From assembly GCA_021292105.1 (NCBI GenBank), contig CM037860.1:16882698-16946697 (forward strand): a DNA stretch of 64,000 bases, read 5' to 3'. Made by a program: the position numbers and the translations under genes. Positions within the stretch are counted from its first letter, which is position 1. Each line of letters begins with the position of its first letter. Source of the DNA: Anadara kagoshimensis (taxonomy: Eukaryota; Mollusca; Bivalvia; Arcoida; Arcidae). This document shows positions 40,801 to 52,800 of the stretch, piece after piece. The notes under the pieces were generated by a model. The model was not told where the DNA came from and searched no databases. It worked only from the letters and a program-made list of their open reading frames with translations.

Positions 40801-43800
40801 TGTTTTATACCACTTTTCATTTCCCATCTACTGGATTTTGTTGGAGCATGGGACACTGCCATTCATCCCTTCAGAGCATTTAGCCCTATCTTCTTTGACA
40901 TAATTTAGCCCCACTTTCTTTGATGTCACAATAAACAACCCAAACTAAAAACAGAATTGACAAGAAGTTGACAGGTTATGCTAGTTTACTGAAATGTAAA
41001 CATAATTCTTGTCAATAAGTTTATGTAAGAAAAAACTCAGTGATTGTAGATATTATATAATATTCATGGTACAATTCCACAGGTCTATCGTCATCAGTCT
41101 GTACTTGATGTGAGTAAATCTAAACAAGGTTGGAGTTAAATCCAACATTAAGTATAACTAAATTTGCACCACAGTCTCTACCGTTTTTATATGTGTATGT
41201 CTTCACTCCTGCCTACTTCTTCCAACATCAAATAAAATTGCATTTTATAAATCAAAAACAAACATACTAATTTATTTTATAATAATTTTGATTTTTCCAT
41301 TAATTACATACATTTGTGAAAAATCTATGAGGATGTTGTTAAAACTGTGACATTGGCAATTATGATATTCATTTTACAGTCAGAAAACACCTTTTGAAAA
41401 AATCTTTTTTTAGAGTAACTTTAAATTGAAATCCCTGATGGAAATTGGAAATTGATAACACTTCTCTTTAATACATGATAATCAAAAATTAAAAAATTAT
41501 CTTGCACTAAAACTACATTGAATATGCAATTTATTTGTGTTGGAAATTTATTGTTGTCCCAAATGTGTAAAATGTTCAGAAACATTTTTTTGTATTTATG
41601 TCCTTCAGCTGAGGTGTTGTGTTAAATGTTTTAACATGAATGAAGAGTAACCTTTCGTTTTATTTCTATTTTTTAATGTTTTCTTTTTTAACTAGACATT
41701 TTTCCCATGCAGATTTGTTCAAAGTTTGTGTTACTTTTTTATCACTTTTTTACACATTATTAATTCCCAAGGACAGATGAGAAATTGAAGTCCAGTCTAA
41801 TACTTACATGGGTCAGGATTGCTGATTAATGGGGTTAGCTACTGTACCACATGATAACCCTAATGTATGTGCAGAACATTAACTACAATTGGATATGGAA
41901 TAATAAGTTTATTATAACACATTACGTTTTCCAGTAATAATGATGTTATTCAGGCAATTTGCGACATAAACATTTTCTTAAACATTTCACAGACTTTAAG
42001 AGATGTTGATCATGTGGTACAGCTTTGAACCCCATTAAGGCAGTGTATCGGTACCAAAAGTCAAATAGTCTCATAAGATAGAACAGTGTGGGTTCCAGTG
42101 AAATGCAATTTTACTTAAGTACCCTTAATATTTCAGAATGTTTACAACATTTCTTTGTTATGAAAATGTTTTACGGTTAATGTTGCTCCAGATTTTAGGT
42201 AAGGATAATATCCTGCAAATTTTCTACCTGTTTGGTAAGACCTGTAATAATATAATGTACCGGAATACCTTGTTCAAAGAGTACCTGCTTATAAGAACTG
42301 TGTCCCTTCCTTGGTCATTATAATCTGATTGTTATCATATTTGTCTTGCACAGATAGAGAAGATAGAATTATGCATGTTATTGTTGTTCATTAGACCAAT
42401 TGTTTATTTGATTTCTAGGATTTTTTTTGCATTCATTATTAAACAATACTAGGTTTAAACAAAAAATATTAATTAACATTACCTTTACTTTCATAATCAG
42501 AATGATACAAAGTATACATATATAAATGAAATTTCTTCTTTAAAAAATAAAAACCAGCACCTTTTACATTAGGTTTGGCTTTAACTATAATAAGAATGTA
42601 CAATTTCCGTAGTCCAAGATGGACGCAGGACTAAATTTCAGCTTGTTGTATAGAATCACAAGTTGAGGTAGTATGTCAATAAAACGGGCAGCCTTGGTAT
42701 ATCATTTATTTCATATGAAGAAAAATATAGGTCTTTGCAATTTTTTCAAAATGGTTTCAAAAAGAATTTATGTTAAAGAAGAAATGACTCATTTATTTAC
42801 TAACATGATCAAGTTTTGAACAACTGAGGCCTGAAGTGGTTTAAATATGGATGAGTCTAAATCACAGGAACACATAATAACAGGTAGTGAGGTGATTGTT
42901 TTTACATGTATTCACTCCTTATTATGCAATTTTGGTACAACAGCCTTGATATTTACAATACAGGGTAGACAGAATTTATACACTGCCATCATAACCTGAA
43001 TGACCTATACTTTACTATTTTTGTATGTTACATGTAAGTATTTAATATAAAAAGTGTTATGGAAGTTGCTAGGGCCTTGGACTCCAGATCTGAAGGTATT
43101 ATGTCCAAAGCAGACATAGATGTAACACACACTGCCAGTCATGGTAACATTGGAGTAGCCTAGTGCAAATATTAAAATGTGCCCATATTATACAAGTGCC
43201 AAGCTTACTAAAGGTGTCTTATATAGTGAATGAATGATTAACATAATTTGGTAAAACCAGTTTCATTGCAAGCTTTTTCTCCATCACAAAAGGTATGCAA
43301 GTCATAAAATAAAAAAATAAAAAAAAAACTTTTCCTAGTCTCGGGTAATAAGTAATAAATAAATGTCTCAAATGTAGTTTCTGATGAACACTTGGATTTC
43401 CCCCAGCTCTAAATAACATGAATTTAGAGTTTCAGAGAAATTTCAACAATATGCATTGTCTGTTCCAGTTGCACTGGTGCATTGTTTAAATATTTTGTTA
43501 GAGGGCTGAGCTTAAATGAACAGAGTAGAGATTGCATCAGTTCATTTTGGATTTGTTTTTCATTCATTCATTAGTTTGTGTTTATTTTGTTTTAAAGAGA
43601 TGGAGTAAAAATCATATGGGTAAAGTAAGTGTTTAGCACAAGATGTTTATTTTTATGAATTAGTTGGCCAGTCTTTGTTTGTCCTCCGAGCTGATCATGT
43701 TGACATCAATGTCAACTTCAGCTGGTAGTTTTTTGTTGCCATGTGATGTTGACCATGTTGGCTTCATTTGTTTGTGTATTTTGTCACAGTGTATAAAATG

Positions 43801-46800
43801 GTTGACAATGTCAACTAGAGCTGTTTTTGTTGCTATTAATGTTTAAATGTTTATTTAAAGCCTGTTTAATGAAACTGCAATTCTTGTACTTGAGATAGTT
43901 CCGTTGTTATACATGTAAAAACATCTTGTTTCATTAAAATCGGGCATAAATGTAAAATGCAATATATACTTGTCTCGCTAGATTGATAAAATATACAAAA
44001 ATATACAAAAAATGATATGACAATTGTGGATTATAATTTCATTGGTGATCATGTTTGATAAGAATTCACTAGTAACTTCTGAAAAATGGTATTCCAGTAC
44101 TGGTACATATTCTGTAAATATAAAGTTCAAGGTCATAACTTCCTAAAAAACAGTATCCAGGTACCAGTAAATATTCTATAGAAAGTAAAGGTCAAGATCA
44201 TAACTTTCAAAACCAGTATCCAGGTACCCATATATATTCTGTAGAAAATAAAAGCCAAAGGTCAAGGTCATAACTTATGAAAACTATATCTGTTACATTG
44301 TCTGTGGATAGTAATGGTCAAGGTCATGGTTATCATAATTTTCCTTTTTTTCCTCTCTGCTTCTTGAATTTCGTCTTTTATAAGCAAATTATAATTCAGA
44401 CATGGTCACCAAATAATTCTGATTATCCAGTTTCAAATTTTTTGGATATATTTATTTCTTCCTTTATTCCTTTAAATTTTCAACTCTATATTTATTTGTA
44501 TATATACATGCGCTAGTATATTTTAAAATATTTAAAATTGCAGAATAAATTAACAGGTAAAATTAACAGGTTTAAACTTTGATCTGTAAAAGTGAATTGG
44601 TTTAGCTTAAAAACCAAAGATATGGACTGTCACATTTAGTAAAGTGTTGAAATGATATGTAGAGCTAAAGAATTTAACCACACACCTGCTTGTTTTTGCT
44701 AAAAAAGAATACAATTTCTTCAAGATTTTTATATATTCTTACTCAGAATTCACATACATTTTAATGATCATATTCAATGTTTTTACACTTTCTCAAGCTA
44801 ATTTTTTTTTTTTTTTTTTTTTTTGTGCATATTTTAAAAAATATTTAATTTAATACTCTTCTTCTTGGCAATTAATTACATTATACAGCTTTTTTTTGGT
44901 TTCTTTTTGAAGTTACAGTAAGTGTTAAGTGGTTTGTAACTACCGTACTGAACCCTGCATTTACACTACCGTACTGAACCCTGCATTTACAAAATGTAAC
45001 AGTCATGAATTTCTAGAGGTTGCAGGTAAAATCTGATACAACTTCATATAAATTTGCTTTCCCATCAAAACACATTAAAATATCTTTATTCTGCCTTATG
45101 ACCTTTTGAACAGGTCCGCTTCCTTAACTTACTGCTAAAAAGATATTTTTATTTGATTCTGAACATAAAAGGATTTGCACGTTCACAATTAAAGTATTTT
45201 TGATATTTCTGTGTGTTTCACTATAATCTTGAATAAATGCATGTTAGAGCAAGTTTTTTATGAATTAATTCAAACATTTGTTTCAAATGATGTTTAATTT
45301 GTTACTTGTATGTGTATTAACATCATAATCGTTTTATAACCAGTTCATGAGATATTTTTATGTATTTATTTCTCTAATATGTCTTTATTTTTACATGAAA
45401 AATTTAGTTTGCTCATGTATGGCATCGGGAAAAGTAGTGAATGATTTGAACATGCATTTTACGAATTTTGTTATCAAGATTATAATTTGTTTTTAGATAT
45501 AATTACTGCATTTACCAGTAAATTATATTTGATTTTTAATTTTTTAATTTTTATTTAAAGTTGGACCTCCAGGGTATAGCCACTGTACCCCGTACCGATG
45601 ACCCATTGATAGGCCTTGATACAATAATGGTTGGTGGAATCATACCCGACAAGGTCTTTATAGAACAAGTGTCGGCATACAGGAATTTTACGGGCTGTAT
45701 ATCTGGTGAGTGAATACTCTTGTCATCTGACGAAGATTTGTAATAAAAGTATTTACAACAGAACCTTTCCATTTCTGAAAGCAAGTATAGTTGATAAAAT
45801 AAAAAAAAATTCAGATACAATATGGTAATGGAGTAATAATGTTTCACACTATAGTTATAATTCTCATTATATGACAGAATATAGCATTCCCTAATCGAAA
45901 GGTCCCTTAGAACATATCCAATGCAGAAAACAGCAAAATAAAGAAAATATATCAAACATGGCTTTGTGTTTTTGATCATTTCTCCACAACTGTTGGGGTC
46001 ACTTTTATCATTATTTTTGCATAATCCAGTGTTGGTGCTCCAAAAATATAACATAGTGAATTTCTCATATTTTCGACATAAGAAGCCTTTCTGCATAATT
46101 AAGGATGGACAATTGTCTTACAAGAGATATGCATTCTACAAAGCTGCATTTAAAATACTGATAAGAGCAATTGACATATCGCCTGTCATGCCTTTTATGT
46201 TCAGACACTGGCCGCCATCACAGTACTAAAGCAGCATCACAGCAATTAATGATGTACTAGTGTCAGTGACATCATTGAATGGCACAATTCAGACTGAGTT
46301 TTCATTCTTTTTGTGTGTATTTCAAGCATGCCTGGCCTTTGTCGGAACATTGTGGGCGTGGTCAGCGATCCATCAATTTAGCTTCAATGCCTCCAGAGAA
46401 AATCGATGCTTGTTATTTCCTACAACTGAGAACAACTACATGACTGCTATCTTTAGACCTTTAATATGCCAGACAATTATATTCACTTGAAACACTTGCA
46501 GTAAATTTTCAGAATTGATTATAGCTGAATATGATAGGAAACAATTTGTTCTGTCTACTTTTGAAATAAATTTAGAAACTTGTAATGATTATTTCACAGG
46601 TTCTCGCTTTTTTTAACCATCTAAAATGGAACAAAAGTCTTGTTATTTAATTAAATTTTAACTAAAAGTTAATAGTTTGTCAGTAACTTAATACACAAAA
46701 GTTAAATCTGATATGATTGCAATTTGTTTTGGGGAAAGTCATCAAAAGAAATATTGATTACTGTGTGGTTGGAATATTTGACTCAATGCATTTCCTTTTC

Positions 46801-49800
46801 GCAATTTGATAAAACTTCTGCAAAAAAAAAAAAAAAATAACAAAATAAATAAATCCCCTTTTACTAATGTTTCTAACACCTGCTTTGCAAGATAGGATAG
46901 AGCTACATCTGTAGACAGACAGCATCACCTTTTTTCAACACATGACTTACTATTTTCTCTGTTAGTCTCCAAAAACATAATTTCCATGTTGAACATATGC
47001 TAGGAATACTGACAGTGAATAAAGTAGTGAATAGATGATCATCTTATGAAAAGAATTAACCTAAAACATCCTATAAGGTAAAAAAACTAATGATTGAAAA
47101 AAAAAAAAAAATACTCATGCAGAAATGAAAACATTACTTTGTAAAAAAAAATTGCAAAAATGCAATGCACCCATTTGACTTGGACTAGACTTGACTATTG
47201 TAGCTTGCATCTTCCATTGTGTAAAAAAGAAAAAGAGGACAACTCATGTTGCACCCCATATGTGGACATGAATATTATTTTGAATGGTTACACAAACACC
47301 AAATAACAGATTGTTGCAAAGTTTATTTATAATTTTTACATTTTACATTTGTGTATTTACAGAGGTAAAGTTTGTCCCTGTATCTGGAGATACATACAGA
47401 ATACAGTCCATGAAAAATTTACGAAACGGCTTAAATGATATCACTGTGTATGGCGATCAAGTGGTACAGTGCTCTCCATTAGATATGGTACCTGAACTAG
47501 TGACGCCATCACCATCAACAGTTGTTACAACAACTCAAACACAAAGTACACAGGTAAATATTTTAGTTATACAATAAATTCACTCAGGTAAAGAAAAAAA
47601 GAGGTTGGGAGTCAATACACACACATGGACATACAGAGAAAGAGAGAGAGAGAGTAAGTAGATTTCTATTACTAGCAGCCGAAATCGTCATTCAAACCTG
47701 TCTATAAAGGCCACCCAAGGGGAATCGGTTAAAGTGACCTTTATGGACAGGTGGTCTTTACATATAGGTTCAAATAAGATGAATAAAGAACAATTGGGAT
47801 TAAATTTTACTGGCTTTTATAAGCAGGTGGTCCTTATATAGAGGTGGCCTTTAAGACAGGTTGAACTGTTCTTATTTCCTAGCAATTCCTTCAAAAAGTA
47901 ACCTATTTTGGCAAATTTAAAAAAAAATACTTTGAGAATGACTTATATTCTCACAATTTTTTTTTTAATTTAGCTTCTTATAAGTTTTAATTTGTGGAAA
48001 CCTAAGATAGTAATGATTGGAGACAATATATGTGGTAACTCGGAATCCTTTGTCAGGAAAATGTCGTAAAATACTTTTAATGTCTCAAAGTGTATTCTCA
48101 ACAATATTGTCCATTTCCTTCCACAAAATAAGATATGCATTTTAAGTTATATACTTAAAATTTGATATTTGAAATTTACTTTTATTTATCTAGAGTACTT
48201 TGAAGATGCCACCTTGGAATCCTGGTCCTCCAGAGATTATATATTTGAGTGGTACTCCAGCACCACCGACTTTACCCAGTACTACCACAACTACCACCTT
48301 AAGGACAACTTTACAACCCACCACTAAAGGTGCTGGTAGTAGTAACATGACACGGGCCATTATGGATATACCCAGTAATAGTGTTGATGAGAAGACTATA
48401 GGTATGTCATAGGTCAAATGGCTGTCCCAGGTTAATAGGGTTATGGACTAGTACTTATTCTGGTTTTTAGCTCGACTAACTACAGTAATAGTGTTGATGA
48501 GAAGACTATAGGTATGTCATAGGTAAAAGGCTGCCCCAGGTTAATAGGGTTATGGACTAGTGCTTATTCTGGTTTTTAGCTCAACTAACTACAGCAATAG
48601 TGTTCATGAGAAGACAATAGGTATGTCATAGGTAAAAGGCTGTCTCAGGTTAATAGGGTTATCGGACTAGTACTTATTCTGGTTTTTAGCTCAACTAACT
48701 ACAGTAATAGTGTTGATGAGAAGACTATAGGTATGTCATAGGTAAAAGGCTGTCCCAGGTTAATAGGCTTATCAGACTAATGCTTATTCTGATTTTTAGC
48801 TCAACTAACTACAGTAATAGTGTTTATGAGAAGACTATAGGTATGTCATAGGTAAAAGGCTGTCTCAGGTTAATAGGGTTATCAGACTAGTACTTATTCT
48901 GGTTTTTAGCTCAACTAACTACAGTAATAGTGTTCATGAGAAGACTATAGGTATGTCAATGGAATTTCTGTTGTTAGAGGGAAGTACATGTAGTAGTATA
49001 ATGTTGAAGGCTGTCCCAGGCCGATATAGTGATAAAATCAGCACTCATTCTCATAAAATCACATGAGATTGCAACATCCCCCCCTCAGAAAATTATCCAT
49101 TAAAGGATTTTTTTCTTGTTGAAAAATTCAGCATTTACACAAACTTCACCAATAGCATAACATCTGTTGTAAACCTATCTGATTTTCAAAATTCACAAAT
49201 AATTAGATTTTTTATGATTGATATTGCCTTGCATAGTTAAACAATTTGTTATTAAAAAAAATTAGTTCAAAAATTGATCCTGTAAGAGTGGTGTGCAGTA
49301 ATGGTGTTTTATGACCCAGTCAAGATTCTTTCACATACAGCAAGGAGGGCAGCTCTGGGATAGCAGAGGAACCAGAGTGAATGGAGAATACCATCAACTT
49401 TCGGCAAGCTAACTGACAAATTTTATCACACTAAGATTTGCCTGAACAGAATTCAAAACTTGTTGGTGAGAGGTACAGAGATCCATTAACACATGCTCCC
49501 TATTTTGGCAGCAAACAATTGGCAGTACAACTGATGTCACTTTAAACAATAATTTACTCGTTTACTCGCACATCACTCATTCACTCATCATCACACATTC
49601 ACTCAATTTACTCTCTATTTCAGCTATAGCTCTAGCATTAGTGACATTTTTCTTCCTGGCTGCCATTATGATAGCATTCCTATTGATTCGACTCAGACAC
49701 AGGCAAAGTTATAGCTTAAAGAAGAAGAACCCAGATGATTTTGAGATGAAACAGCCACTTAATCAAGCTGCTAGTCCTATGATGAGGTCACACTTGGCTA

Positions 49801-52800
49801 CATTTGATGAATTTAGCATGGTTTCTGCTACAATAGGACGTAAGTATAATGCTCACAAACACACACTACAAAGTTTAATTGGTTAATTGGGGGGGAGGGG
49901 GGGGGGTGATTAGACTAGAGCCTTTGCAATATGGAATTTTTGTTTTGTTTTGGGGGAAATTAGGAAAATCTAATGTTTCAGAACCTAAAAATAATTCTGA
50001 TATACAAATCATAATAAAAAATAAATTTATTTTATCTTCAAAGAATACAGGTTAATTTAAACCCCAAATTAAGCAAAAAATTACTGCACATTCTCTACAA
50101 ATTGTAGCTTTTATTGAAAAGAAACAGCAAGTTATTGGATTTAATTTAATCCGTATTTGTGCATATTTTCAGCTTCAATGAGAAGAAAAGAAAATGGTAC
50201 TAAGTTAGAGGTAAGAGTTTGAATATTATATTTTGGATATTTCTTAGTAAAAAGTTTGTATTATGTATTTAGATTTTAAAAGTATTTATTTCTTATTCCA
50301 TACCATGAAATATGCCAAAACCTTCCTCTGCATTTAGTTCAACTGGCAATTGACAGCTGACAAGGTCTGTGGTTTTCTTTCTGGGTACTTTAATTCCTTA
50401 CCCATCAAAGAACTGATGTCAATATAAGTAAAACAATTTTGATTAGATGTAAAATCCGAATTACCCCATCCTGCCTATTAATATTTGATTTTCATTTCAG
50501 CCATATTCAGAGGATATGCCTCCAGATTATCCAATGCGTTTATTTAATCAAAAGAAAAACAGACCTGCATCATCTATATCTGAAGTATTAGAAGAAATGG
50601 AAAGACAGAGAAAAGCTAAAGGTAAGAGAAGGATTAAAACATATTGTGTTTAAAATAATGACACTGGGGTTCTCCCATATATCTGACCTTCACTCATATG
50701 TTCCCATTATATTTTATTAATTCAATATTGAATCATCTTGAATAGCTGGAAAATTGCTGATGCGACGTAAACAATATTACAATATCAGTTTTGAAGGTTG
50801 TCTTATTTTTTAACAAATAAACATATATCAAGTGTTATCAATAGAATTTTACTCACTAGTTGAGACAGAATCATTTATCAATATTAAATTATACACCTGT
50901 ATCCTGGTAGGTATTGGACGATTTGCCTTGGATAGTTTTAAATGCTCTCTATTACTTCGTAGCAAGGGGTTTCTACTAAAAAACAGTTATAGATTTTAAA
51001 ATTAAATATAAAATATTAATTTTTTAAACAGTCACAACTTTTCTTGTTTCAAAATTGAAATGTCACCTGTATATCATAAATATATTGGTAACAGTTTTTC
51101 CTGACATTTCAGAAAACTTGTTTTAGTTTTATTGTATTTTGGATATCTAATAGCACACCCGAACTGTGTATATTTCTCATAATTGTAACCTTTTCTTTCC
51201 ATTTATGAAATCAGAGGCAATAGAAAATCTAATTCCATTGTTTAAAGAGCTAAACAGTAGTGGATGTTCCACCTCAAATGTGTTTTAAGAATGTTTATGT
51301 TTTCATCAGTTTATGAGGTATATCTTTGTTGAATGTGGATAAACGGCATACTAACTTTATTACACTGGATTGATACAACTATAATCAGGTTTTCTTTGTA
51401 AATGTACTGGATTTTTCCACATCACTATGTAACATAAAATTGCAACCATTCTACAGTTTACCATAACAAAGTTTTTCTTGTTAATGTATTGGGTTTTTCC
51501 GCAACACTTGTGTGTAACATAAAATTGCTGCCATTATATAATATACTGTTTTATGTAAGCTCTAAAGATCTTATATGTTAATGTAAATTGAAAATAATCC
51601 TGAATAATTATGTTTGAGGAGAAAATCAATTTCATGCCCTCTCCAAGCACAACATGCCTGTGAAAAATAGGCAAGGGGGTTAGCAGCTGTGCAATGTGAT
51701 CAACACCCATTAACGTTACTGTGGGACATTTGGGAAAACATTTATCTTGTGAATTCCTGGAATAAAGTAGTTTTTATTTTGAAAACTTGAACTGATATGT
51801 ATATCCAATAAAAAATAATTATTCCACAGAAACATTAAGGGTATCATGTTGTACAGTGGCAAACCTCATTGAATGAAAGTAAGGATAGTTTTCTGGGTGA
51901 ACTAGCATCTTAATATTATCCCTAGTTTGGAAGACCCAGGGCCAATGTTCATACAGCCAGCCAGTTATGGCCGCATCAGGGATCCTAATTTGATCAGACT
52001 GGTGTGGGCTTGTTCAGACCTATGCTCATATGCACAGATAGTTATGGCCACATCAAGGGAGCCTAATTTGATCGGACTGGTGTGGGCTTGTTCAGACCTA
52101 TGCTCATACACACAGATAGTTATGGCCACATCAGGGGAGCCTAATTTGATCGGACTGGTGTGGGCTTGTTTAGACCCCTGCTCATACATACAGATAGTTA
52201 TGGCCACATCAGGGGAGCCTGATTTGATCGGACTGGTGTGGGCTTGTTTAGACCCCTGCTCATACATACAGATAGTTATGGCCACATCGGGGGAGCCTAT
52301 TTTGATCAGACTGGTGTGGGCATGTTCAGACCCCTGCTCATACATACAGATAGTTATGGCCACATCAGGGGAGCCTATTTTGATCAGACTGGTGTGGGCA
52401 TGTTCAGACCCCTGCTCATACATACAGATAGTTATGGCCACATCAGGGGAGCCTATTTTGATCAGACTGGTGTGGGCATGTTCAGACCCCTGCTCATACA
52501 TACAGATAGTTATGGCCATGTCAGGGGAGCCTAATTTGATCAGACTGGTGTGGGCTTGTTAAAGACCATTCCTCACATACAGATAGTTATGGCCACATCA
52601 GGGGAGCCTAATTTGGTCGGACTGGTGTGGGCATGTTCAGACCCCTGCTCATACCTAAAGCTAGTTATGTCCACATCAGGGGAGCCTAATTTGATCAGAC
52701 TGGTACGAGCACTTCAGTAAAGTATTACAAAATGTAGCCAAAACTAATAAATCCTGCACTGTTCTTGGTAGGTAGGGAGAATGGTGATGGTCATGGGATT

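Larger units (their letters stand above)
39655..45560 (+). other. Intron 25
   Basis: 5.9-kb intron. Contains a candidate 27-nt microexon (41083-41109), an M1 element (41832-42040), a GGTCA-rich imperfect tandem repeat (44090-44335), a T tract (44801-44824) and a 26-bp duplication near 44943-44990. The rest is plain. Confidence 0.65.

Noticed and set aside
45551-46096. 181-codon open frame on the minus strand
   Set aside because: It overlaps exon 26 in antisense and continues into plain intron; composition is low-complexity and no family is recognised.
46180-46490. Independent small gene in intron 26
   Set aside because: Open stretches only; no motif, and no splice or start context that fits.
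51927-52562. Long open frames (211 codons on +, 184 codons on -) as repeat-protein genes
   Set aside because: They exist only because the 78-bp minisatellite unit is a multiple of three and lacks stops; there is no start context, splice logic or homology, and both strands are open equally.
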